Below are positions 12,872 through 24,930 of a stretch of 64,000 nt of DNA, piece by piece. The notes beneath the pieces are model-generated. The model saw nothing but the letters and a program-made list of their open reading frames with translations. It was not told the origin of the DNA and made no database searches. This DNA comes from Paracentrotus lividus (lineage: Eukaryota > Echinodermata > Echinoidea > Camarodonta > Echinidae): positions 16,595,794 through 16,659,793 of the forward strand of contig CALNVZ010002974.1 of NCBI GenBank assembly GCA_940671915.1. The letters run 5' to 3'. Position numbers and translations under genes: made by a program. Position 1 is the first letter of the stretch. Each line of letters opens with the position of its first letter.

Positions 12872-13349
12872 CAGTCTGTGTCCAAAAAAAAAAATGGTAC
12901 AGTTGGGGAAAAAAATAATTTAGGTGTGGAATATTTTCAAATAATGTGTGCATGTGGTACCAAACTAAAACCAAAAGATTTTCCTTGCTGATGCGCTTTG
13001 TTCTGTATAATTTGCTTTCGTAAAACAAAAGTTATGCTAAATTTTGTGCGACAGGAACAAATCGAAATTGCGTACTTCTATTGTTCTGGAGCGCTGAATT
13101 CTGGCCATTATCATGATTATGCGAAACCTACACAAAGGCATGGGACGGCGTGCGAAAATGGATTTTTATGGATTGTATAAAAACTAGTCGTATCTCAAAA
13201 ATTACAGCACCAAATGTGATGAAAAATTGCAGGAGAAAGTCTGATTTTCCTGCTTTATGAAAACTCTAAACAATACCAAGTCGTGATTAATCTTCATTAC
13301 TATAAAAAAAAATGTTTTCCACTTGTACCATTTTATTTGAGACAGACTG
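12872..13349 (+). mobile_element. CAGTCTGTGTC MITE, forward copy
   Basis: 478 bp flanked by TA (12870-12871 and 13350-13351). The ends are CAGTCTGTGTC and the inverse GACAGACTG, each followed inward by ATGGTAC(A) / GTACCATTT. It lies only 43 bp from the right target site of the neighbouring palindromic MITE. Confidence 0.65.
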
Positions 13350-13508
13350 TAAAATAGGTAAATCCATGTGTGATGGTCAATGCATATCAATTGCTGAAAT
13401 AATTACTGATGTAAAGTATATAATTAACTATTGTAACACAAAATGATTTACGTTTCGTGTTAAACAGTCCTATCGAATTGACATTTTCACAAAGTACATA
13501 TAGAAGTA

Positions 13509-14363
13509 GGGGAGACCGGGTATGGACGTTACAAAATTCACATTTTGGGCCAGATAATTCTAATGAAAGTACTCACTCCATTTTGGGTCTGTAGTTAGCC
13601 TATTATGTTGGCTAAAACCTGAGGCACATAAAACTTGAAAACATGTAAACACTAATTAACTACAGCTTAATTAATGAAGACATTTTTTTTGGTAACAACC
13701 TACCCCGTATACGGGGTAGGTTGTTACACCATACGGGGTAAATTGTTACTATGTAAACATACGGGGTAATTTGTTAAAATGTGTAAATCTCTTATACCAT
13801 ACTTTTGTTTCAACTTTCCAGTTTCTTGGTATCGTTAACAGTAGATCAAGTAGAGCTCTAGCATATAGACTAAAGTAATAATAGAAATATCAAAATATTA
13901 ACCCCTGAAAATTGAAACCAAATTACTTTACATGTGTAATGTAATTGGGGTAGGTCGTTACATCGACATGAGGTAGGTTGTTGTAACAACCATACCCATG
14001 GCTGATTTTACAAATAAAATCAACTGTAGCAAAGCCATTAGGCAGAATAACAGGGCATGGCTCAGGGGTATATTAGTAACATACATGTACTATATTCACA
14101 ATACCAGACTATCATCATGTGCCTTCAGTTGTAAGAACTATTACAAATTTTAATTTTTGTCAAAAATTCACTTGGAACTGTAAAAAATGGTTTTTGTTGA
14201 TTTACTTTTTAATAAAACAACGGAGAAACCTCACGACCGGCAATTCATCACAGCTATGTGTAGGCTGTATATAGATGCCAGTTAGCACGAACTCTCTTGT
14301 TCCAACTTAGCACACTGAGAACTGTAACAACTTACCCGTGTAACTTCCATACCCGGTCTCCCC
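13509..14363. mobile_element. TA-flanked element with GGGGAGACCGGGTATGGA ends
   Basis: 855 bp. The ends GGGGAGACCGGGTATGGA and TCCATACCCGGTCTCCCC are exact inverses of each other; TA flanks both (13507-13508, 14364-14365). Inside, at 13700-13790 and near 13950, a TACGGGGTAGGTTGTTAC motif is repeated in both orientations. No protein is encoded. Confidence 0.7.
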
Positions 14364-14683
14364 TACATATTTTTTTTAATTTTTTTTTATTATTAATTTT
14401 TAAAAATATTTTCTAATTGATTTCCTTAAAAAATTTAAATCTGGTTTTTACTTTTCACAGTTTCATCAATAACTTGCAAGACATGCTCTGGAATTGCATA
14501 TGTACATTAGGCTATTTATTTTATTTTTTTTACACATACCTTACAAATAGATTAATACTAGCACGTTGTAATCATAGCTGGAATAAAAGTAAATGTGCTA
14601 TAAATTATAAGTTGACAAGATTACGGAGAAAAATTATTTAAAAAGAGATGTCAAATATTTTCCTTTATTTGGTGATTGTTACT

Positions 14684-15326
14684 AGGGTTGGGGCAAATAA
14701 TGACTTTTTTCTGAAAAGTGATTTCTATGGCCAAATTTGATGTAGAATAAAAAAAATGACAATTATTTTTGTGTACGATGATGTCTGACGTCGCGAAAGT
14801 GCAAAAAAAAAACACAAAACAAACAAATTGGCCGTTAAATGACGATTTTGCCCAATTATCACACTCTGCATAGGTATAAACCAGTTTTTATTTTGTTTCT
14901 ATATGGGTTTTGATGGTCAAGAAACTTAAATCTGACAATTTTATCCTGATCTAATGTACCTGGTATGTAGTGTTATTTAGTGATTTTAATATGAGGTGAT
15001 TTTTGCTCGATATTGATTGAAACTAACTACCAAAAAGTAACAGTCAACTTAGGTAGGATTAATCATGTTGAAGAGGTCAGATTTGGGTTTCCTGGCATCC
15101 AAAACCCGTATAAAGACATAATAAAAGTGATTTATACCTATAAAGAATGTGATAATTAGGCAAAATATGCCATTGATTTTGGCGGCCATTTGTTTTTGTT
15201 TTTTGCACTTTAGCGACGTCAGATGTCATCGAAAGGAAAAATAATTGTCATTTTTGGTTTGTAAATTGAATTTGGCAATAGAAACAACTCGTTTGAAAAA
15301 AAAAATTATGTGATTCGCCAAACCTT
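14684..15326. repeat. large imperfect palindrome (foldback element)
   Basis: The two halves are inverse copies. Recognisable stretches include ATGACAATTATTTTT with its inverse, GACGTC with flanking G/C-rich words, and ATACCTAT/ATAGGTAT close to the centre. Each arm is about 220 bp. The terminal words are GGTTGGGGC and GCCAAACC. No reading frame of interest. Confidence 0.55.
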
Positions 15327-15703
15327 ATTTTTTACACGGAGTAGGAAATGATACATGGAAACTCATAGGAAACTATGACTACCCCACCAACGGCAAAGTC
15401 GAAGTAAGGGACTTGATTTATTTATATTTTTTTTAATGAAGGTGCTTAGAATTAAAAGTAGGTTTAACATATGCAAGCAAGCAAACCGGAATGATTGTAA
15501 CCTGAGGAAGAAGAGCATTGCCTTACCTAGCATAATAAGTGTAGGCCTGCTTTTAATACATCAGGCGTAGATCAAAGGCCCATGAGGATTACTTATTAGA
15601 ATTAATCATCTCATCTTTATTTACTTCGAATTAAAAACATATTTGAACATGTATTGGAACATTTATTTTGTATCAGAAAAACTAACTATATCATCCCCAA
15701 TAT

Positions 15704-15863
15704 CAGTGGCGGTTCCAGCGGGCGCAGGGGACGCGCCCCCTATAATTGAAAACCGCTCATTGACTATACATGTTAAATTCCACGAAAATTTCGGCGCGCC
15801 CCCCCCCCCTATTCGGCCTAGCGCCCCCCCCCCCCCCATCCTGAAATCCTGTATCCGCCACTG
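15704..15863. mobile_element. hAT-like CAGTGGCGG short element
   Basis: 160 bp with CAGTGGCGGTTCCAG at the left and CTGTATCCGCCACTG at the right. The flanks CCAATAT and CCAATAC resemble a worn target duplication. Internal C and G runs make any translation here meaningless. Confidence 0.6.
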
Positions 15864-15966
15864 CCAATACTCCTCCATTTTACGTGGAGTATTAGGACAC
15901 AGACCTCTAATTAGACTATTTGAAAACCGGGGAATATACCCTGAACGCGTATCAAAGATGATGTAA

Positions 15967-17040
15967 TGATTTGGAAAATAATCGGAACTATTTTTTTTTT
16001 TTAATTGTATAAAGAAGAATCATAAGTGCTTCAGATGAGTCCCTTTTCAGTAGAATTTTATGGATGTAAAAACCGGAAGTCGTGATGGCACGAAATCTGG
16101 TATAGTCTCATTCCAGACTGATTGTACACAAATCGAGCAGAAGAATGTCACTTCATACTTTCAGGAGATAAAGATAACATTATTATGTAGTTATAGAAAA
16201 ATTATGAATATCCTCATTATACACAGTTATTTGTCATTTTTGTATTTTTTTAAAACACATCCCTATGGGGTGAATAATTAGGCTCCTGGGGCCATTACAA
16301 CTGTAGATTGCAACAGCTTTTATTTCGAAGTTTGTTGACCCCAAGAAACGACAAGTTCGTCTGACCCTAAATACACGTATCTATAATTGTCAACATAATA
16401 TTGACAATGGATCACAATTAGCGTGATATCAAACATATGCAAATAATCATAGGAAAGGAGTATAATTTGTATATCACATAAGTTGATTATAAAATAAGAT
16501 AATTTCTGTGTACATTGTCAAGTTTTAATTAGGACAAGTTTTAATTAGGACAGGATATAGGCCATTATCCTAATAATATATCGATTCAACGTCCAAATTA
16601 AAAGAGGATATGTTACTATTAGGTTTAGGATCAGTAGGCCAATTGAAAATCACATTCCATTTCCAAACGACATATTTTGTCTCTTTAGAAATGGAATCTA
16701 TTTTTTCCAAAGCAATATATTACTAATGTATTACTTTTGAAAAGGCATCAACATTATAATGCAACAGATGTTGAGGAATGTATTTTATAGATTGAGATTG
16801 AACCTATTCCCAAGTCACTATACTATTACGATTTCCTTTGTTTATTTTTATTTATTCCACGATTTTATGAACAGTTTCTTATGTATTTTAGTTGTGGATT
16901 TTGAAATATCAAAATGTATGTAATGTAATGCAATGAAAATTAAGATGAAAACCTTCCAATGCATTTCTGAAAACAGTCATAAAATAGTCAAATTAGCTAA
17001 TAATCAAACATACCTATCTCTTATTTCAATATCTTAGATT
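15967..17040. other. intergenic, no gene seen
   Basis: AT-rich DNA upstream of sphingomyelinase copy A. A short direct repeat, AAGTTTTAATTAGGACA, occurs twice in a row at about 16528-16555. Nothing else could be supported. Confidence 0.35.
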
Positions 17041-17879
17041 TAGTCACTTGCAGACATTGTTCGTTCGTTTATAGAAAAAAGGGGCTAGTCACGAGATCAA
17101 TATTGTAGGCGTTATCGTATCAACAAAACCTGATAAATATGTCAAGTTGTCATAATGAATCCCAGGTCATATATTTATCCTGTAAACAAAAGCAGCATTT
17201 ACATACATCTGCATATTTCATTAGTGAATTATTTTTTTGTCGACCATTTTCTTATATTGTTCTAAAAAGGGAAAATTCGTCCATTTTTATTCATGAAAGT
17301 AGTAGATCAAGAGACCAAGCCATTTCTGAAACAAAGGGAAAGAGAAAAGAAGGGGGAAAAAATACAATAAGTAATAATAATAATTTTAGAAGGTCGGGAT
17401 TATCAGTTAACGAAATAATGAAAATGTTCCATAATTATATCTCCCAAATATGAAGACAGGTTCCGTTTATACTTTTTGTAAATACTCACAATAATAGAAT
17501 TCAGCCGCAGCAAAATTATGTTGCTGAATCCCCCAAACAAAATATATTCCATCTTTATAATATACCAATATTCAATAATCACACAGAGTGAGCTTGCTGC
17601 AATGGTGTATATTTTATTTTCCCAAATATTTTGTTGGGCCTATTGTTCGCGCCCACACCAGCGTTGAGTTTAAGCCTGGATCAATATACTCCCAAAATAT
17701 AACTAAAACCCGCATGAATGATTTACAATATATAGATAGCAAAAGACATATACAAGTACTTATTATATACAGTGCCCATGTAGAACACCGGCTACAAATA
17801 TGTCCTGTTTTCAAAAACAATGTGGATTTAATTGGAATTTATGATATATTTTCTGAAATGACGTGCATGGATTAGTATT
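17041..17879 (+). promoter_or_regulatory. probable promoter and non-coding first exon of sphingomyelinase copy A
   Basis: This block is partly conserved with 39226-39927, upstream of copy B. Shared words include AAAACCTGAYAARTATGTCA, a TGTAAACAAA, and a run ATTTACATACA. Both blocks end in AGTATT followed by a GTAAGTATA donor (GT at 17880 and 39928). The first coding exon of each copy starts with AG|GTCAAAATGG, as expected if a 5' untranslated exon lies upstream. The assignment is inference from paralogue conservation; no TATA box was identified. Confidence 0.4.
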
Positions 17880-18149
17880 GTAAGTATACATTAAGTCAAA
17901 ATGATTTGTCGTGTATTACGGGTGCATGTAATTCTAGACCAAAGTACATGGTTACAAATACAGCAAAATTATCAAAATATTATAATGACTGGTAATGCCT
18001 GCGTTTCTATACCGTGATCGCTGTATCCATAGTTCCCACGCCTTGACTACCTGATGATCTTTGTAGCGATTATGTCTTTCGCTTTCGGGATGATCAAGGA
18101 CCGATCTATGTTTCGCAGCTTGTATATTGTATTGTTGCATTGTATGTAT

Positions 18150-19830
18150 ATATTACCAATATTTCAACGCTTACATAAACAGTATAGATATGAATGAACA
18201 TTTGGTAAGTGAAGCCAACAAATAAAAGCTAAGCAAGGTTGGCCCGTGCTGTTCAGTTTGAAATTAAAATCACATGTTTCACTATTTTAGAGCATAATTA
18301 TAACAGAACACATGAGCATATTAACAGTATACATCTTGATATGCGCTTAGCAGAACATAATACAAAAGAAAAAAGTTAAGACGTAAACTACTTAAACTGG
18401 TCGATTCATCGAATAATATTCATAGTCAGTGAAAGTGTATACCTCGGAAGAAAAATTACAAAAATATGAAAGCAATTAATTTATTGGTTGGTGCAAAGTC
18501 GTGATAATCTGCAATAAGTACATTTTTCTTTTCTGAGGACCTTTAGTTGATATTCAAATAAAGTACAATACTAACATTCCAAATTGCATGTACCACTTGT
18601 TTTTAAATAAGACAAGCCTCAAGCAAGTTTTTTTTTTTTAAAGGTGTCATAAAATGTGAAAATTGTATTTTTTTTAATGTGTAATATCACGTGCCTGTAA
18701 GACAAGCATAATAATAATAATATATAGGATTTTATTGTTCATCATCATCATACATAAAAAACCAAGGACAAACAGTCAGGGACCGATAATTGTCTTGGGT
18801 ACATCAAAATACAATAAATGAATACATAGGTGATATTATTGCACAAATAACATTAACAACATAACAAAAACAGATTGAAAAAGACAATTAAACATAGAAA
18901 GGTCAAGTCTACTTAGAAAAAATAAAGAATTTCATATTAACACAAACTAAATTTAAGGGCACAGTCATAATAAAGTTAAAGTTAACAAGAAAATGATACC
19001 CGAGTCAAAAGTTTATATGTGTAATGTTCAGTAATAAGATAATTCAACAAAAGAGCAATTATACCAAGAAAAAAATATATATATATCCCTGAAGAGAAAG
19101 GAGAGAAAAGGACAGAAGAAAGAAAAGAAGAAAGAGGAATTAAAAAAGGGGCGAAAGTGAAGAGAGAGAGAGAGAGAGAAGAGAGAGAGAAGGAGGAGAG
19201 AGAGAGAGAGAATAAGAGGAAGGGAAGTAAGAGGTATACAGGACAGGGAATTAATCAGTACAAGGTTAAAGAGAGTATTCTCAAGAACAACTAAGTACAT
19301 TGTATGTGTACTATCAGTTGAAACCAGTATACAAGATATCATTAAATACACAGTGTGGGAACTATATACATTGTGAGAAACCTTATGATGAATTATTAGG
19401 TTCAAGGTAAATCGAGAAAAGTGTAAACAAGTTTATGTAGATCGCGATCGAGGCTGTTACAGTTAACAAAGCTATACAGGCCAAGTACAAAGTACATATT
19501 CAATTCCGATTCATATTGAGTCTTGAAAGTACAAGGATATTCCAAGAAATAGAGGAGGGGAAAGAGGGAAGAACAAGAGGGAGATAAGAGAAAGGAAAAG
19601 AATGGGAGAGAAGTGGTAAGGGCAAAGCAAGGAAGGAAAGCTATAGAGAGGACAACAAGATGAGAGAAGAGGAGAGAAAGAGAGAGAGAGGGGAATATCA
19701 GTACAAGCAAAACAGCAAGAAAGTAAGGTGAAGTACAGTACAGTACATACCTACTGTAACCAGTAAGCATAAGCATTAAACATTATACTATAAAGGAATT
19801 CAAGTACATGTGAATTTTTTACAGAAAGTA
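18150..19830. other. presumed 5' intron of copy A: purine-rich tracts and LINE 3' region
   Basis: GA-rich microsatellites at 19160-19215 and 19550-19700 give long but meaningless Leu/Ser-rich frames on the minus strand. Part of this DNA is probably the 3' untranslated tail of the minus-strand LINE that ends upstream. No host exon seen. Confidence 0.35.
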
Positions 19831-19831
19831 G

Positions 19832-20904
19832 TCAAAAAAGTAGGCCTACATTAATTTCATAGTGTTGAATTATCTTCACTGCCTGAGGTATGAAGGAGTT
19901 TTGTGTACTGGAGGTACGGCAAGCTGGTTGCAGAGAGGAGGATTGTTTCGCAATTGTCGATAATGGGTAAGGAGTCCTACGAGGAGGGAGCATAGAAACA
20001 TGTCTGGATTGCAATAGAGATTTGACAAAATTTGTGATAACTGTTGGCGTCTATCTGCAAGGGATGGGATATCTAAAAAGCTCAGGGCATGAAGATAATC
20101 AACATAGTTATGACCTAGAATAATACGACAAGCCTTTTTGGACAGCGTTCAATTCTACTGATTGGTTAGCTGTAAGGGATGTTGACCAAACCGGGGAGGA
20201 ATATTCAACTAAAGGTCGAATATACATGATATAAATTGCAACCAGATCATCGAGTGGAGCATTATGCTTCCTAAGGACACAGAGCATATAGAACCGCTGT
20301 GATGCCTTTTTGATGGTATTTTCTATACTTGCAAGTCCATTTCATGTTGGACTGTATATTTACCCCTAATAGCTTTACAGCTTCACAGACTCAAGGACAG
20401 AATTCCCAATGCTAACTTCAGGCATCACAATCTGGTTCCGTAGAAAGAAACATGTAACACTTTACACTTCTCTGGTTTGGGGTCATTTGGTTATCAACAG
20501 AACAATCATTAATCAAGGACAGATGATGTTGCAACCTAGAAGGTTGAAATTTATGTCTTATTTCAGCTATGTCAAGTCATCGACATATTTCCATCTCAAG
20601 GGTGTCGAAGTTGCAACATCATTAATCATGATCAAGAACAGGACGGGGCCAAGTCTCGTGCCTTGCGGGACACCGCATGTTATAGGCAGAGACTCACTAA
20701 GAGTAGAACTAAGCGAACACATTGGGATCTGTTCTCTAAGTAGCTACATAGGAGACGAACTGTACCAGGTTTAGTACCTAACTCAACTAACTTCTCAATG
20801 ACCACGTTGTGATTTATGTGATCAAACGCCTTGGCGTAATCTATCGTACATACTGTGGCAACATAGCCAGATTTGTCAGTACCTTTCAAGATTGAATCTA
20901 TCAT
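19832..20904 (-). pseudogene. non-LTR retrotransposon (LINE) reverse transcriptase fragment
   Basis: Read on the minus strand, 20680-20904 encodes a reverse transcriptase segment with DYAKAFDHINH (the A-motif aspartate region). After a frame change, 20574-20677 encodes GVPQGTRLGPVLF (B motif) and YVDD, the catalytic core. Further down the strand, thumb-like and C-terminal words such as RPLVEYSSPVW can be read, interrupted by stops and frameshifts. The 5' part, including any endonuclease, is absent, as is usual for truncated copies. Probably of the Jockey/CR1 group, but the clade cannot be fixed by eye. It is inactive and lies in the presumed 5' intron of sphingomyelinase copy A. Confidence 0.85.
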
Positions 20905-20954
20905 GAAAAAGACCTGATATGCATGAGGGAGAGAAAGAGAGAAGAAAAGAAGAG

Positions 20955-21018
20955 AGAGAGAGAGAGAGAGGGGGGGGGGGGTGGGGGAGGGACAAAGAGA
21001 GAGAGAGAGAGAGAGAGC
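20955..21018. repeat. GA microsatellite with a G run
   Basis: Two (GA)n tracts separated by a G-rich run, about 180 bp upstream of the first coding exon of copy A. Pyrimidine-rich when read on the other strand. Confidence 0.8.
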
Positions 21019-21780
21019 AGTCCGAACAAAAAAAGGGGAGTCGGGGGACGCAGGTCAGTGGAAAATGGAAAGGGAAGTTGCAGATGAATCATTTGAACCT
21101 GTAGAAGACTGTGCATGAAATAATTAGTTTACCAAAATCTCATTTTGGAGAAAATAACTAGAAAATACATCACATCCCTTCTTTTAAACAGGTCAAAATG
21201 GACCCCAAATCGGTCTTCCAGGCTCTATTCTGTACCCTCTGTTTCTATCTTGGATCGACAAACTCCTTGTCGATATCAAGCTCGATGAGCAACGAACAGC
21301 AGCTTGGAAGAGAGACGAGAAGTTACTTTGCTCATCGGATTGCCCCGCTTCTCGTTGCCTATAGCAACGCATCACTTCATCAGACTCTACTCCCAGATCC
21401 CAAGATTTATATGTGAGTATAAAGCGGGTCGGATGTGCTATACGTATAGTGCGTCCCAGAAAAAAACAACCGAACTTTGACAGCCTCGTATCAAGAATTT
21501 ATAACTTTGTGACTTCAATTTTATTTCACGTTAAAGAGTAGGCCTAATTCATATTCTGTCCAGTATATATTTATTTTTTATTTTTTAATTTAATGATAGT
21601 ATTCCACTTCTTTCGTTTGAGTCAAATAAATAAACGTACGTATTGTGTCTTACTGTCATTAAAAAAAACGCATCAAAACAACACAACAAATAAAAGCGAA
21701 AACAGGTAGAAGCCAAGTAATGTATCAAGACATATGTTCGATCAAAGTGAAACTAACCAGAAATATACATGATATGAAGG

Positions 21781-21942
21781 GGAAAATGAGCCAAGAAAAT
21801 GAAATTCCATCGGGGTTCGACCCCGAGACCTCCTGACTGCCAGATGCTCTCCGAATGAGCTATGGCAAGCCTTTTGGTAAAACACTTGTCTAGCAATCAG
21901 GAGGTCTCGAGTTCGAATCGCATTTTCTTTGCTCATTTTTTA
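21781..21942. repeat. palindromic pair of tRNA-like sequences next to exon 2 of copy A
   Basis: On the minus strand, 21808-21878 reads like a tRNA: an A-box-like TAGCTCATTCGGAGAGC and a B-box-like GGGGTCGAACCCC. On the plus strand, 21870-21925 has a second B-box-like GAGTTCGAATC preceded by CAGGAGGTCTC. The flanks, AATGAGCCAAGAAAATG and its near-inverse, close the palindrome. The right edge is 32 bp upstream of exon 2. The second half lacks a good A box. More likely a tRNA-derived SINE or foldback pair than working tRNA genes. Confidence 0.5.
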
Positions 21943-23093
21943 AAAACATATTTTCCGTACATGTGCCTTTACAGGAACAAAGTGATACACGAGTCAGCAT
22001 CCATCTACAATCTCGACATCGGTTGTGACGTATGTAAGGGCACCATGGCTGCAATCGATGACGTCATCCAATCTGATGAATCACGTGATCTTATCATCGA
22101 GATAGCAACTGAGATCTGTAAAATCTTAAAGATCGAGGACGACCGCGTGTGCGACTACGTTGTCAGAGAATTTACAGTGAGTGGTGAAAAGGTGATATAA
22201 ATGTAAAAAGAAGAAAAGGAAAGAAAAGAAAAAGAAATGAAAAGCTTGAACCAGAAAGACAAAGAAAAAACACACACGATATAACAGATACATTTATACA
22301 AAGCTGATGCCAGGCCATTACTGATAGGGAAGGAGCTTTTACGCGGCAACATAGATAATATAAAATATTGAAGATGTATTGAACATTAATGATTTCAATC
22401 AAAGAACTATCTAATATGTTAATTAATCATTAATTTTAACCAATGTCATTAAATTTTAATTATTAACTTTGAAACTTCACTTTCACGATTGCAGAATAAC
22501 GAAACATTGATTTCGCAATATAAAAAACAAACAAACAAATAAACACACAAACAAACAACAACAACTTCAAAAACCTTTTGGGAATTCAAAAGTAGTTTTT
22601 TGCTTTTCCTATTCTATTACCCTAGGACTGGATACTCGACGTATTGATTTTACATTACCTGAGCCCTGATCAAGTCTGCGGGACTTTCTTTGGAGAGTCA
22701 TGCGCGATGACCTATGACCCAAACTCGGACTGGAACGTGACCTTTCCCAGCATCCCCAAACCTCCAGTGACCCCTGTGAATCCACCAAAGGTAAGATGAC
22801 GTCAATAAGTAAAGAATAAACCGTGACCCGGCCGACGAGTCACAAGTGCCAATTCTATGACAGACAATTTTCGAATAAGTAAAAAACAAACAAAAATAAA
22901 ACAAAACAAAACAAAACAATTAACTTGTTTGAAGGTGACATCCATATCCATTTTGTAACGCCCCTTCAGTTGAAAACTTGGCGATTAGAAAGCGATGAGA
23001 GCAACATGGATGAGAATATAGACTTTTATTTTCTTCAACAATTAAAATAGAAAGGTTAACAGTTGCTCGTATCTGTCGTTCCAAAACTTTGTC

Positions 23094-23097
<4 letters not shown>

Positions 23098-23138
<41 letters not shown>
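23098..23138. repeat. CT microsatellite in intron 3 of copy A
   Basis: About twenty CT units in a row. Confidence 0.9.
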
Positions 23139-23142
<4 letters not shown>

Positions 23143-23439
23143 AAATTTTAAAGTTAGATTTCCATTTCTATTTTACACGAATAATTATGTTTTCCTAATC
23201 TTGACATGAAATATCCTTTGGCAATACCATTTCCTTTCTTTTTCTTCTAAAAAGGGGACATTATGTATACGATCTCAAAATTTTCTCATCTAAGGGCCAC
23301 AGACATGACAGACCTCTTGTATACATATTCATAAATTTGTATTGAAAGTCAAATAATTTGATTGTATCCCTACAGCAAGGATCAGCAACTCTCCGGGTCC
23401 TTCACATCAGTGATCTTCATATTGATCGAATGTACACTG

Positions 23440-23885
23440 AAAACCTAAACGGGTAGACCGACTAGCTTTAAAGCTAGTCGTAGTGATGCCCAGACTGACT
23501 AGCTATTAAAGCTAGTTTAAAGCTAGTCGGTCACGACGGACTATTTTTCCTTCAACACAAACCCGGTTATTACGGACTAGACTTCAAAACTCGTCCGTCT
23601 CTACGGACTAGCTTGAAAGCTAGTCCGTCAAGTTAGTCCGTCAAGACGGACTAGTTTTAATGCTCGTCGGTCACGACGGACTAATTTTAAAGCTCGTCCG
23701 TCGTGACCGACTAGTTTGACGGACTAGCCTAAAAACTAGTCGTAGTGATGCCCAGACTGACGAGCTTTTGAGCAGGACTAGCTTTACAGCTAGTCGGTCA
23801 TGGTGTAAAAGCTAGTCCGTCGCGCTTTTCTGCCGCGATGTTCTTGTTGCTGTCTTGACAGACTAGCATGACGGACGAGGTTAAT
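23440..23885. repeat. left subterminal array of ACTAGC palindromes
   Basis: More than ten copies of GACTAGC / GCTAGTC words in alternating orientation, many as complete palindromes of about 22 bases. The matching right array is at 29405-29600. Such arrays in other transposons bind transposase; here that role is only a suggestion. Confidence 0.75.
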
Positions 23886-24708
23886 ATGGCTTCACCACTG
23901 GTCAGAGACGTCAAATCTGAAATATTAAAAGACATTATAAAGATACGATTAAAAACATGCATTTTGTCACAAGAATTTGAGCAAAAAAATAAAAAATAAA
24001 GAAAAAATAAATAAATAAAAAAACATTTTATTATGATGATATAAATCAGAAGACAGGAATTAATACAGGAGGCACTAATGGGGCACGGGCCCAGGAGTCG
24101 CCGCCATTGCTTGCATCATCATGACTTTTTGTTGTAGGCCTACCTGCTTTTGCATTTCGGCGTATACACTTGTCCTTGAGAGCCACTTCAGAAAGTCGCG
24201 CCTCTAATCCAATTTCTATATTATACAATTAATCTTAAAGAAAAGTGGCGCCTATATTTATATAGAATTAAATTTCAATTTTCATAATTTAATGTGATTG
24301 TTACTATCGTTGTAAATACACACAATTATAAATTGATTTGGCAAGACATAATTTTTCGCGTTGGTGGTTATAGCATTAATCTATGTGAATAAAATAACGC
24401 TATCTGTGAACTGAACATAAGGAATTAAAAAAGAGTACTCACACATTCATGTCACAGGAAGGAGATCGCCATTAAAATCAAAATCTTAGTTTTACGGGTA
24501 TATCCAGTGTGCGTCTGTACAGTTTGCTCATCAAATGGAATTCACATACAGATAATGCAACTAATATTGTAATAGTGATGTCCTTTTCGCTATGCGCATG
24601 TTATTCAATCAAACTGCTGTTGCTAAGCCAGGCATTCACCAGCAATCTATAAGAATAGACGGTTCATGGGTTCTATAGTAACGAAGAATTCAATTAGCCT
24701 GTAATTAA

Positions 24709-24840
24709 GGCGCGGTCCCATTGGCTCTTTAGGATGATGCGGATTGTTTGTTTTGTTTTGTTTTTTGTTTTTGTTGCGGATGAACGAATTTGTATACGCA
24801 AATCATGCCGCAATTAATCCTCCGTCAGTGGGACCGGGCC
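24709..24840. mobile_element. 132-bp TTAA-flanked MITE
   Basis: TTAA at 24705-24708 and 24841-24844. The ends are GGCGCGGTCCCA and TGGGACCGGGCC. A related segment at 29085-29240 lacks this insertion, which defines its borders. Confidence 0.65.
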
Positions 24841-24930
24841 TTAAAGAATGGAACAATATTTCTAACCTACTCGTGAATGGCATACTTGTCACGATTTATG
24901 TTATTTGGGCTATCGTAATGCTCTCAGATT

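Noticed and set aside
19028-19776. Two ~125-residue minus-strand frames rich in Leu and Ser
   Set aside because: They follow GA-rich tracts read as CT; no domain and probably LINE 3' sequence.
21808-21878. A functional tRNA gene on the minus strand
   Set aside because: Boxes A and B are recognisable, but I could not fold a full cloverleaf with a sound acceptor stem, and the sequence is part of a palindromic repeat.
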